A DNA stretch of 64,000 bases. It comes from Sporobolomyces roseus. Its lineage: Eukaryota > Basidiomycota > Microbotryomycetes > Sporidiobolales > Sporidiobolaceae. The stretch is from assembly GCA_016617785.1 (NCBI GenBank), contig JADILM010000005.1:1550001-1614000 (forward strand), in the 5' to 3' direction. The notes under the pieces are model-generated. The model had not been told where the DNA came from. It ran no database searches and was given only the letters and a program-made list of their open reading frames with translations. How positions within the stretch are numbered: the stretch's first letter is position 1; every line of letters begins with the position of its first letter. Shown here one piece after another: positions 51,236-62,364 of the stretch. Position numbers and translations under genes: made by a program.

Positions 51236-52199
51236 ATGTCCGGCGAATCCACTACGAAGCCTACTCCGACTCCAATTACCGGAGATTGCGTCGTCTGTGG
51301 TCAAAAGACTACGACTCGTTGTGCATCTTGCGCTTCGAAGGGAAGAGAGAGGATGTTTTTCTGTTCGACCAAGCACCAGAAGCTCGTGAGTCCTGTTCTT
51401 CCTTTCCCAGCCATACTTCATCGTGGCCTGATCGTTTCTTGAAGTAGGTCTGGTTCGTACACAAGCATGTATGTGGAGAAAAAGGGAACCCTTTCCGTTG
51501 GCCTAGCTTGTCTCTGAAAGAGGTCGAAGACATCATGCGCCTCTCGAACCTACCGTTTGGCAAGAACAACGTCAGTATGCTCGACGATACCGTTAGAATG
51601 GCTCCAATCCTCGCTCAAACCAGCATCGAAACTCGCAAGCAGTATCTCAGGGTATGTCGAGTCGATTCGATTCCGTCTGACTCTCCTTTCGTGATGAGCT
51701 GAACTTTGCGCTCTTTCAATCGCAGTCAAGCTTAACGAGACTTCAAGTTGGAAACGACAAGCATACGAACCCCACCAATGTCGAAATCAGTGCGATGCGT
51801 TGCGCTTACATGGGAGTTCTACTCACTTCTGTCACCACGAATCCACACTCCACTCCTCTCGACATATTCCAACTAGTCGCCGATCATCCTTTCGACTATC
51901 TCATTCACACCGAAGAAGTCATTCTCAAGGAGCTCACTGGGAAATGGAGCGAGAATGGGAAGAAGTGGTGGGGAACGTTTCAACAGAAATACCTCGTTCA
52001 TATCGCTACTCTCGTCAATCTCTCTCGTGCTCGTAACGATGGAGCTCGTCGTCTCTTCAAGTACACTCGCGAAGAGCTCGAACGCTTCGTTTCGATCGTC
52101 ATCGCATCGAGTCATCCAATCGAGGCTCAACGCATCTTGAACGGAATCGCCAAGAGTGACAACGAGGCGCTCTCAACGCTTGAAGAGTCTAACTTGTAG
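51236..52199 (+). CDS. MYND-type zinc finger protein I
   Basis: Exons 51236..51385, 51448..51651 and 51726..52199 give 275 residues. The finger is CVVC, RCASC, MFFC, KHQKL, then 'VWFVHKHVCG'; the linker is 'GNPFRWPSLSLKEVEDI'. The module is complete: 'HPFDYLIHTE', 'WWGTFQQKYLVH', 'RFVSIVIASSHPIEAQ'. It is the only copy away from the two arrays, 21 kb from gene H, and sits between the CBS-PB1 gene and the second RING/TRAF-type gene. Exon 2 length (204 nt) equals gene F. The 5'UTR intron is kept, so the copy probably moved as DNA rather than by retroposition. Function unknown. Confidence 0.88.
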
Positions 52200-52518
52200 A
52201 CGTCGAGAATAGCTTGTCGAATTTGTGTGAAGAGCATCGTTTACTCTAGGCATGACTTGTAATTCTCACCGCAAGTATCTCACTTGTTTGCTTTCGATCT
52301 CTCTCTTTCGAGACTCTGAACGAGGTAAGAAGTGTCAAACTCATTGCAAAGTACCCAAAGTGATCAAGTGTAAGACCAAAACTGAGAAGAACGAAAAACG
52401 AAAGAACTGAAAACGACTTTTGAGAGAATTCTAGCTACAAGGGCACTGAAGAAACCGACCACTGATTATCTTGATACATTTGCCTTTTGTTGGTTAAGCG
52501 AGGAGAAGTGTTTGAGGC
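52200..52518. other. Convergent intergenic region
   Basis: About 320 bp of AT-richer 3' flank shared by MYND gene I and RING/TRAF-type gene 2. Nothing coding was seen. Confidence 0.35.
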
Positions 52519-53871
52519 CTAAAGATTGACGCTCGGAGAATTCGAGTTCGAACGAAGTTTCCTCTTTTTCGAAGCGGGAGGAGTTACTTCTTCTTCTTCC
52601 TTCTTGTCCCCTTGGGTTGGGGTTTCCTTCTTTGTAGTCATCTTGTTCGTCTTCTCACCACACATAGAGCGCGGCTTCGTGTCTTGTCCGATGGATTCGA
52701 GAGTCGCAGGAGGTGAGGAAGAAGAAAATGCGGGAAGGAGAGGAGGATCGGAGGGAGTAGGTGCAGGAGTGATGGGTGGAGTCGGTTGAAGAGATTTGAC
52801 TACGATTCCAGTAGGGAGAGTGCCGAGGATATCTTCCCCGTACTTGAGCGGAGTAGGATAAAGAGTTTTCGCGAGTTTCGCCCATTCTGTACCTCCTTGG
52901 ATCTGAGAGAGTGCAGAGGTTTCGACGAGACCGTGAATGAAGGTAGCGAGGAGAGATGCGTTCGTATGGTGGATCTTGGAACTGTGCTCGAGGTAAAGGT
53001 TGTAACGTCGAATCTCGCGACACTGGTTTTGATGAGTACGGATGTTTGCGAGAGTCGAACGAGTCGTGCATCCGGGAGTGGAGCATCTGCAAAGTGATCT
53101 CAGCTCGACACGTGCGTTTTATGGATGAGCGAGCTGAACTTACGGAAGATTTGAGCAGAAGAGAGTGTGCAATTCGGATTCATCTCGAGCGAAGAGTCCT
53201 CGATCCGTTCCACCACAATCTCTACCTCCATGACCACATTGAACGGTGACTTTCGGACAGTGTTGAGAGTGGAGATAAGTGTCGTCGTGAGGAACTGTTT
53301 GGTGACAGAGAGCGCAAGGAACTTCTCGATATTCGCATTGCTGTTCCATCGGAGATGAGTTTCTCCTTCGTCCGGGGGATGAACAAGCTCGAGTCGGACT
53401 CACAAGTGAATCATGTTCTTGCTCGTTATGTCGAGGACCGATCCAGCTGCAACGAGCATCCGAACAGCGAATCCTACCAGAAATAGCGAAATTTGGGTTT
53501 CGTTAGCTCCTCACTCTAGCCCGTGCCATAGCTGAAGGTGCTCACAAGTGTTCTCCTACAGCTTTCTTCGTTTCGACTGCGACATGCACCATTGAGCCCT
53601 CTTTGAAACAAACGGGACATGACAATGATTGAGTCGAGTCGAGTCGCTTCTGCAAACAAGCTGGGCAGACGGGATGTTTTCCTTTACAGGTGTTGACGTA
53701 GAGTGCGTCGTCGAGAGCTGATCCACAACCTGTGTAGCGACGAGGAGAATTAGCCGAAGTGAAGGAGGAGTTTGCTCAACTTTCAAGAGATGAAGGGAGG
53801 ACAAGGGACGAACCAGGACAGAGGAGCTCTTCAGGTAGAGGCCACGCGAAGCGGAGAGGACTGATACCCAT
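52519..53871 (-). CDS. RING/TRAF-type zinc finger protein 2
   Basis: Read on the minus strand, about five exons join in frame. The RING is complete apart from its split first pair: 'EELLCPGCGSALDDALYVNT' (across intron 1), 'CKGKHPVCPACLQ' and 'LSCPVC'. TRAF-type fingers follow in the same order as in the gene at 45.9 kb: 'IRCSDARCSWIGPRHNEQEH', 'QCEYREVPCALC', 'VQCGHGGRDCGGTDRGLF' and 'CSTPGCTTRSTLANIRTHQ'. The long C-terminal exon is Pro/Ser-rich, then Lys-rich ('ASKKRKL', a likely nuclear signal), with the stop at 52519. ATG 53871 gives a length matching the paralogue; an in-frame ATG at 53994 is possible. Role probably ubiquitin ligase or adaptor, by family only. Confidence 0.8.
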
Positions 53872-54604
53872 CCTCAGCAACCCTTGTCGACCAAAGCGAG
53901 TGAGAGGAAAGGAGAAGAGAGTTGAAAAGCCGCAGAAGTCCGTTCGAAAACGACAGGAGACGAAACTGAAACTTTGTTCGAATTGGATCGACATCGAATC
54001 TCCTACTCTTTATCACGACCCTCAGCTTCTCACTGTATCGAACCACAAGCTCGAATTGAAGCCCAAGAGCGAAGCGGGATCGTCTCTTTCCCTCAAAAAC
54101 CCTACAACTCGCTTAAACCCGTCGAACCCGTCAGTACGAATCCTCCCAGCTTCAGCTTTTCGATCAAAACAAGCTGCTCGCTCATCTCGTAGTAGCTTAC
54201 CTCCTTCCTGCGACAAGAAGCGACTCCTCTTGTCCCTTCCCTCTGTTTCCATTCTCTTCTCGCTCCTCGCTTCGCTACTTCTTGCGCTCGGAACCCCCTT
54301 CGGGTTGAGATGCTTTGAACCTACGTGGAGAGGGGGATAGGGTTGCTGGGCTGCTGGTCGAAGGAAAGTTGAGTGATGACGAAAGAATTGAGGGGAAAGG
54401 GAATAGCTGGAGCTAGAGTGAAGTGGAGTCCTTGAAGCTTCTGCTGGAGTAATTTGAGGTGCGCTAGAGTATGTTGGAGTTATTCGTACAAAAGTGGAGG
54501 TAGCTGAGGTGAGCCAACTAGTCAGATTTCGTAATCTCGCTCCATTTCGACTCGGCCCAATCCTCTTTCCTTCCTACCCTTCACTCTCAACAAACTCCTC
54601 CAAT
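53872..54604. promoter_or_regulatory. Divergent intergenic region, RING/TRAF-type gene 2 and OYE-family gene
   Basis: No gene is supported. A plus-strand open frame at 53759-54340 overlaps the RING/TRAF-type exons and has no recognisable content. The last 100 bases form a CT-rich leader for the OYE gene. Confidence 0.4.
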
Positions 54605-56267
54605 ATGGCCGACGCTGAAACGTATCATCCAGGAAAAGCAGCAAGCGACACTATCAATGAAGCAGCTCCCGAAGCCAATTTCTTCCTTCCTCGAACTACT
54701 CCTTCGACTGGAACTACACTCTCGAGCGATGATTGGCCTCAGAACAACAAGATCCCGAAGCTATTTGAACCCATCACGATTAAAGGAATGGAGTTCAAAA
54801 ATCGGTTAGTTGGACCTTTTCCTTATTTCGCAACCTCTTTTCGCAAGTTATGACTAAAGCTGACCTCCCTCGATCTCATCGACAGCATCTTCGTAGCGCC
54901 CATGTGCCAGTATAGTGCGAAGGCGGAGGGGGACGAAGCAGGAGCTGTTACGCCATGGCACACCGTTCATTTGGGTCAATTCGCTCAGCGAGGTGCAGCC
55001 TGTGTGATGGTTGAGGCTACTTCAGTCCTACCTAACGGACGCATCTCCCCTCAGGACCTAGGTCTTTGGAACGACACGCAACGAGACGCTCTGAAAGGAG
55101 TCTTCGATATCATCAGATCTCTCGGATCTCGACCTGCGATTCAACTCGCTCACGCTGGACGCAAGGCATCCACCCTAGCTCCATGGCTAGACACCTCTAC
55201 AATCAAAGCTCCCCTCAAATCGCATGTCGCTACGAACGGAGACTCGAGTGGATGGACCGACAACGTTTGGGCACCTTCAGCTCTCTCTTACGACGACGAC
55301 ACTTTCCCCATGCCGAAAGAGATGACGGAGAGAGATCTTGAGGAGTTCAAGAAAGCTTGGAAAGATGCGACGATTCGAGTGGATCAAGCTGGTGCGGACG
55401 TTCTCGAAATTCATGCCGCTCAGTATGTTCTTTCCTCTGACTCTGACCCGTGCGATTCAGCAACTGATTTCTCCCTTCTGCTTCTGCAGCGGATATCTTG
55501 TTCACGAGTTCTTGAGTCCCGTCGCCAACAAACGAACCGACAAGTACGGAGGATCACTGTGAGTTCGCTCTTTCTCGACTTGATCTCGAAGCAGCCAAGC
55601 TGATGGACGATGTGTCTGATAGTGAGAACCGTATGCGACTACCTCTCGAGATCGTTGACATCGTTCGCGAAAACTGGCCTCAAGACAAACCTCTCTTCAT
55701 CCGTATCTCTGCTTCCGATTGGTATCCTGACGGCGAGAAGAATGACCAGGGAGAGTACATCTCCTGGGGAATCGAGCAGTCGAAGGTAAGTTATTCGGCT
55801 TTGTTGAGTTCGAGAAAGTAGTGCTCACTCCTCGGTGGTTTCGACAGATCTTCCTCAAAGAAGTCGAGAAGCGAGGAGTCGACCTGCTCGATGCATCTTC
55901 TGGAGGTCTCACTCCTAAGCAGAAGATTGATGTCGGACCCAGCTATCAGGTGAGCTCTCGTGTTTCCCTCTCCTCGTTCCAGAGCGATCCTCATTCTCTT
56001 CTCTCTTCTCAGGTTCCCTTTGCCGAAGCCCTCAAGGCCGAAGCGACCATCCCAATCTCAGCGGTAGGACTGATCACTAGTGGGAAACAAGCTGAAGAAA
56101 TCCTTCAAAAAGGTCAAGCCGATATCATTACCGTCGCGAGACACTTCCTTCGGGACCCTTCACTCGTGCTCAACTGGGCGCAAGAGCTAGACACGGTCGT
56201 CAACGTTCCAGTGCAGTACCAGCGATCTTACACTCGAATGTTTACGAAGCCGGAGGACAAGAAGTAA
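54605..56267 (+). CDS. Old-yellow-enzyme family NADPH:flavin oxidoreductase (YqjM type)
   Basis: These FMN enzymes reduce electron-poor C=C bonds using NADPH. The gene has about six exons, the first 54605..54804. Motifs in order: '[15 protein letters not shown]', '[11 protein letters not shown]' (Cys of the YqjM type), '[20 protein letters not shown]', '[19 protein letters not shown]', '[13 protein letters not shown]', '[20 protein letters not shown]' (the HAAH catalytic pair across an intron), '[17 protein letters not shown]', '[12 protein letters not shown]', '[17 protein letters not shown]' and '[14 protein letters not shown]'. The N-terminal ~60 residues before the barrel are lineage specific. 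No signal peptide, so probably cytosolic. Physiological substrate unknown, often oxidative-stress related in fungi. It converges with the RTA1-family gene. Confidence 0.92.
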
Positions 56268-56520
56268 ATGTAGAATGGACTTTAGATTATCGGATAGAAC
56301 GAAATCAGCAGTATCATATCATTCTCGTCAGTCTCTCTCATGACGTCACGATTTCGATGAGAACGCAGAGAGCGAATCGAATGTAGAATCCGAGTTGCAG
56401 AGAAAACAAGTCGCGAACGAAGAGACCGGGGGAAGAAGACGAAGTTTCAGTCCAGCCGAGCTACAAAGAGTGATACAGATAAGTCGAGCTAAATACAGAG
56501 AATCTAAGCTGTATATGTGT

Positions 56521-57892
56521 CTATACATTTCCTGCAGAAGTACGTTTCTCTTGAAGTTGAGGGTCGATAGGTGCGAAAGTTGACTCGCTGAGATTCATGT
56601 CGGGAGTACGAGCGTAGTTGTCGAGCCTGAGGTACTTCGCAGGGTGGATGATGCTGTAAAAGAGGAGAGCGTGAGTGAAAGCTGAAATGCGAGAATACTC
56701 ATCCGTGCTATTCGACTCACTTGAGAATGTACGAACAAGCAGCAACAGGAATGGCATCGACTAAAATATATTGCTCGTGCACCTGTGTCGAGAGAGAGGT
56801 TGAGTGTCAGTTCCGCTCGATCGCATTGAGAGAAAGAAAGAACAAGGGCAAGAACGAACAGCAAGATATCCAGAGAAGCCCTCTTCCAGTTCTATAGTTC
56901 GGAATATACCTCGAGCGATGATACAAGCTGAGGCAGCGGCGAGAGCGCAGAGCATGTACTGCATGTCTGTACCCGATCGAGCAATCTCTTTTCGCGCTCT
57001 GTAACCCCACCATCCTCCGTACGCTACATAGATGATCATGACGAGTAGTTGGAAAGCGATACCTCCGAGCATGATCCTGTGGCGAAGGGACAGATGAGAC
57101 CGTCGTTGTCGGAGAGGGAAGAAAGAATCTAAACGAACCTGGATCCGAGGTCGAGATCCGCTTGCGTGATGGCGCTACCCGCGATACCACCTACTCAACT
57201 GAGTCTTGTCAGATATAGAAGCGAGAAAGTAAGAGGGCTTCTCACCTCCGACTGCCTGAACGATGAGAGAAATGAAATCCGCGACGAGGAAACAAATCTT
57301 CAGGTTTTTCGCTGAGAGAAGGGAGTGTTGAGGAGCGACGAGCTGGATGATTATCCCGAGCGACCAGTAAAGCATAGCTGAGAAGAATGTCGGGCTGATG
57401 ACTAGCACTGCCAGTTGACCTTTTCCATCGCGAAGATATGGGTTCGTCAGCTCAAGTTCACGTCGTCCGACTCTGCCTGTACCGGCTCAGAATACTCACC
57501 GATATAAGGATCTTGTAACTCAGGTTCCCAGTGAGAATAAAGTCGCATAATCCACCCGATGACTTCGCCTGTTCAGGAAATCGTGGTGCGAAGTGTCAGC
57601 TCAACGCTCAAGAGTCGATCTCTTCCCCTTGATGCTACACGCAAGAGGAATAGAAGTGGAGCTCACCAAGACTACCGCAAATCATGAAGATCATGAAGTA
57701 CATTCGACGAGTAACAACGACTTGCACCGTGTGAATGATCAAAGTGACAGCGAAAATACCGATGAAGATGCCTCCATAGCTTAGCGAGGGGACGTAGCCG
57801 TATCTGTTACGAGCAATCTCGTCAGCCATCTAGTCTCGTATAATGCCGAGAGGGAGAAGGTGGACGTACTGCGAAGTGTCGAGTTCAGACAT
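56521..57892 (-). CDS. RTA1-family seven-transmembrane protein
   Basis: RTA1-like proteins are fungal seven-helix membrane proteins, some linked to lipid translocation or resistance to sterol-targeting compounds. The minus-strand gene starts at ATG 57892 ('MSELDTSQ', then spliced) and has about eight exons. Recognisable segments are 'YGYVPSLSYGGIFIGIFAVT', 'MYFMIFMICGSL', 'AVLVISPTFFSAMLYWSLG', 'NLKICFLVADFISLIVQAVG', 'GSRIMLGGIAFQLLVMIIYV', 'MLCALAAASACIIARGIFRT' with 'ELEEGFSGYL', and 'EQYILVDAIPVAA' with 'IIHPAKYL', the family signature in helix 7. A short polar C-terminal tail ends at 56521. Transport substrate unknown. Confidence 0.87.
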
Positions 57893-59313
57893 TTCGTTCT
57901 TTCTTCTTGCTGCTTGACTCGAAATGAATGGGCGAGTAGGTCGTCTACTGTTTGAAGTCGAGTCTGAATGCGAGGAGAGAAGAAAAGAGCAAGGGACAAC
58001 TCCAGGAGATTACTCCAACTTCTTGCTCAAAGACCCGAAACCGATCTCGTGCGGAAGTTTCCTTCTTCCTATCGGGTTCGCGCTCTCGTTGGTCTAGTAG
58101 GCTGTGCAAGAAGGTAGGGAACGTGCGAAAGATAGGAGAAGGGAGACTTGTGGACAACTTTGCAAACAAAGAAAAACCGAGCTCTGTCGGAAGTTTCGCA
58201 AACCTCGCGGGTCTACTTCAACACTGCCTCTTCCTCTTTTACCGCAATGTAAACAGTGCGAGAGGTATGTAAGCGCCGTAGGGAGGATGTGAGTGAAGTG
58301 GATCTGTGCAGGCGGAACGGAGGGACATTTCAGCAGAAATAGGACGAAAAGCAAGTTTTGACGACAAGAAGCTGGGGCTGGGGAAGAAATGGGAGCTGAT
58401 CGATACCTCAAAAGTGACCGCAATGTCATCGAGAAGAGACCGCTCGACCGACAGCTCGAAAGACGAGAGGCGATTCGCGAAGTCCGGAAAGGGTGGGAGT
58501 ACTGGTTAAGCGAAAGCAGGCAGTAGATGAAACGTCGATATCCTCGTCGAGTACAGTCTACGAGATCACCTAGCTGAGGGAGAGAGACAGGAAGGGAAAA
58601 GAAGCCCTTCACTCTTTGACCTTCTCAGGCTCTTCTGCAAGCGAAGTCGACTCTCCGAATATCCTGGCTCCTCGCCTGAGTCCAGCAGAAGGTTGCTGTC
58701 GAGTGGAACGCTCTACCGAGCCAGGCTACAAGGCTTATCTCTGTCGAACACTGCGAAAAGTCTATTTCCTCTTCTCCTCGCGCGATCGTCAAAATCTGAC
58801 CAGTAACTGGACACTTACGCGTAAAATCTCTCTCATGGCTCAGGGTTTAGTCAACATGCGACGAGAGCGTCGCCAAGGGAGGAGGGATCGTCGACAAGTT
58901 TGCGCGACGAAAGATTGCTCTTGAAGCTCTGGCTTCGCGGTTGAGTCGAACGAGGACGTTCGGCAGCACGTCGTCTGTCCTACCCCCTTCGTCTAAAAGG
59001 AGCGATTCTGGGGATCTGTTGTTGTTCAAAGGGAACTTCGGCAGACGATTTGACGAATTTAAACTGTTTTGCATGAAGTTGTTGTCGTTGAAACAAGAGA
59101 CGCGTCGACGGTAATGTAGGGAGAATCCTTGAGAGCGTCCCGAGAAGTCTAGCGAAGGGCGGAGTTGCGAAGTATTGAGAAGTTGGGATTCAGAGCAGAT
59201 GTAATGAAAAAACTTTTGCATTTGTTTCGCTCGTCGACCGGCACCCCTTCCAATCTCCTTCACCTTCTACACTCCTTCAGTTCACTCTCCTACCAAGCAA
59301 CTCCTCGTTCAAG
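57893..59313. promoter_or_regulatory. 1.4 kb divergent region between RTA1-family gene and glyoxal oxidase
   Basis: No gene is supported on either strand. A 172-codon minus-strand frame (58094-58612) has no family features and cannot be shown to be real. The length suggests two complex promoters. Confidence 0.4.
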
Positions 59314-61862
59314 ATGGGTTCACCACGTAGTCGATCTAGCGCTTCTTCATCATCTTCTTCTTCTTCCTCCTTCACCCGAATCGCTTCCCTTGCCCTCGCT
59401 GCCGCTACCCTCACTCAAGCAGCTCCTTCAGACAATACTATCGAGATTGTAGGAGAGTCAGGAGTCAGGTAAGCAGCACTCTCTCACTAAGTTCTCATTG
59501 GCCACCCCTCTTCCCCTTTCATCGAACCACAAATCACAAAACGCGTTCTCTCTCTTCTTCTCCGGTTCGTGCACCTACGGAAGTCACCCCAATCGGTTCA
59601 TTACGTTGCTAGTCCCGTAAGGAGATAAGCAAAGTGCATTCAACAGATGGAATTGGGTCATGTTTTTTGGTTGGAAATTCCGAGAAGTGAGGGGGAAAAT
59701 CGAGGGTTCGGTGACCAAACCAAAGGTCGAAAATAGCAGCAGCAACTCGATGTACTGACTAGACTCGTTGCATCGTATACAGTGCACAACAATTATTCTT
59801 GGGTCAATCCAACAAGGTTTACATTGTCGATAAAACTGAACGCAATCCCGCTTCAGTCAACGGTCACCCAGCATGGGCGACAGAGTACGATATCGAGACC
59901 AACACTTACCGTACGATGGACATTGTCACAAACTCTTTCTGTGCGGGAGGCAACGTGTTGGGTAACGGAACTTGGATCAACATTGGTGGAAATCAAGCGA
60001 TCGGTTATGGAGGTTTGAACGCAGACCCTCTGACGGGTCCTTACGCCGATGGAGACGGTGGAAAGGCTACGAGGAGATTAGACGTGTGTAACGACGCCAC
60101 GTGTGACTGGACGGATGATGGTTCAAATTACATGACTACTCGTCGATGGTACCCTACTCTCGAAACACTCGAGGATGGTTCAATGATTGTCGTAAGTTAC
60201 CCGCTCTCTTGTTCCCTGTTCTGTGCTCCTGTGCTCACTGGATCCAATCGCAATAGATTGGTGGATGTGATTGGGGAGGATACGTCAACGACGCTGGACA
60301 GAACAACCCTACCTACGAATTCTACCCTTCAAGAGGAGGACCCGTCGGTCTCAACATTCTTACTACTACTCTTCCCGCCAACTTGTTCCCTCTGACATGG
60401 CTTCTCCCTTCTGGTACGTTCTTTCTCGATCTTTCTCTCTGTCGGAATCTCCGAGACTCATTTTCACCTTCGCTTTTTAGGTAACATCTTCATTCAAACC
60501 AACCTCGGTACCGAAATCTTTGATTACAAGAACAACATCGAGGTGAGTCGACTCGTTCTCTGCAAGAAAGCAGACGAAGAATCGAAAACTAACTCGTCAA
60601 GTTCTGCAGTACCCTCTCGCCGATATCCCTCACGCTGTTCGAACCTACCCTGGATCAGGAGCTACCGCTATGATGCCCCTCACTCCCGCCAACAACTGGA
60701 CTGCCACCATCATGTTCTGTGGAGGAACTGATCTCCAACCGGATCAATGGGTCACAAACTGGAACATCGCTGGTTATCCTGCCGATGCTACCTGCGTCTC
60801 GATGACTCCCGATGTCTCGACGGAATGGAAGGACGAGGAATCACTCCCTGAAGGACGAGTGATGGGTAACTGGATCTACCTTCCCGATGGTCGATTAGTT
60901 CTCATCAACGGAATCGGAAAGGGTACTGCTGGTTACGGAAACACTTCGTGGGCTATCGGACAATCTTTCGGAGACGACCCTATCCACACTATCCGATACT
61001 ATGACTCGAACGAACCTGCTGGATCTCGATTCTCTGCCGCTATCGCCAACTCTACCGTCGACCGAATGTACCACTCTTCCGCTACTCTCCTTCCCGATGG
61101 TTCCGTCTTCTCTTCTGGATCGAACCCCAACGCCGATTTCGTTCCCCAAGGTGCTCCCGGTTACAAGTACGCTACCGAATACCGAGTCGAACGATTCTAC
61201 CCCGATTACTTCACCTCGACTCGCCCTCAACCTTCCGGTCTCCCCAAGACTCTCACTTACGGAGGAGACTACTTCGACGTTACCCTCTCAGCGACCGATG
61301 TAGGAAAGACTGCCAACCTCGACAACACTCGAGTTACTCTCATTCGTCCTGGATTCTCCACTCACGCTATGAACATGGGTCAACGTTTCGTTCAACTGTG
61401 AGCATAGACTTCTCTCCATTATCCGTGCGAGCTTTCGACTGATAAACATGAACTCCTTGACTCACCAGTAACTCGACTTTCACCGCCAACTCTGATGGAT
61501 CTGCTGTCCTTCACGTTTCTCAAATGCCTCCCAACCCTGCGATCCTCGTTCCTGGACCCGCTCTCATCTTCGTCGTCGTCAACGGCGTTCCCTCGACAGG
61601 TGAATGGGTCATGATCGGAAACGGTCAAATGGGAGATCAACCGATTCTCGCAACTGCCGAACTTCCCGCTTCGACCGGAGGAGATGGAGGAGCTTGGAAC
61701 TCTGGAAACCTCGCTCAAACTCAAACCGTTTCGGGTTCGAACGCTCAAAAGACTGGTGCAGCCGGATCAAATGCCAAAGATACCTCAGCCGCTGGACGAG
61801 TATCGACTACTATCCTCGCTCTCGCTCTCACCGTCATCGGAGCTGCTGTTGCCCTCTTCTAA
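59314..61862 (+). CDS. Glyoxal oxidase-like copper radical oxidase (AA5_1), probably GPI-anchored
   Basis: These extracellular enzymes oxidise aldehydes to acids and release H2O2, feeding peroxidases. A poly-Ser leader precedes a signal peptide ('IASLALAAATLTQA'). The first intron, from 59470 to 59781, is about 312 nt, much longer than others here. Catalytic features: Cys in 'NSFCAGGNVLGNG' and Tyr in 'RRWYPTLETLEDG' (the thioether cofactor pair), the axial Tyr-His in 'DRMYHSSATLLPDG', and the last copper His in 'STHAMNMGQR'. The C-terminal DUF1929-like domain contains 'NPAILVPGPALIFVVVNGVP'. The tail is Ser/Thr/Gly-rich and ends in a hydrophobic helix 'STTILALALTVIGAAVALF', typical for a GPI anchor. 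All copper ligands are present, so it should be active. Confidence 0.93.
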
Positions 61863-62364
61863 TCTAGTCACCATTTGTCCTTTACTTCTTTTCAACCCTG
61901 TATCTTCCACTAGTTTGCACACCTTCACGCTCTTTACCCTCCCTCCCTCTCTTTCCCCCTTCGTTTTCTTCCCATTCATCAGTCTACAGACACTTCTTTT
62001 CTTCGTTCTTATACTACAGTACATCACCACATCGCTACGAAATCACCAACTAACGTTCTCACCTCAAATACCCTCTCATGTTATGAATCTTTTACTTTCA
62101 TTTTTCCTTGCCCTCGCTTGTCAATCGAGACGAGATGCAAAGAGAGAAGAGTCGTAATACCAGGAGTTGTTTCGTCCGAGAATTGAGGAGAAACAGGCAT
62201 ATAAAAATCATCAAGGAGGAGGAGAAACAGAACAGAGAGTAGGAGACAGAGGTTAACTGAAGAGGTAGGAAAGACTAAGTAGAACTAACGAGAAAGATCG
62301 AATGTATTTAGGTGTGTAGAATATGCTGGAGTAGAAAGAGTACAAGAAACAAGAGCGGAGAAGA
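61863..62364. other. Convergent intergenic region
   Basis: 3' flanks of the glyoxal oxidase and of the PH-domain gene, CT-rich on the left and GA-rich on the right. No gene was seen. Confidence 0.35.

Noticed and set aside
53759..54340. 193-codon plus-strand frame
   Set aside because: It overlaps the first exon of RING/TRAF-type gene 2 on the other strand and has Arg/Ser-rich shadow composition.
58094..58612. 172-codon minus-strand frame upstream of the glyoxal oxidase
   Set aside because: No domain, low-complexity Ser/Leu/Arg content, and no matching splice sites. Long chance frames are common in this GC range.
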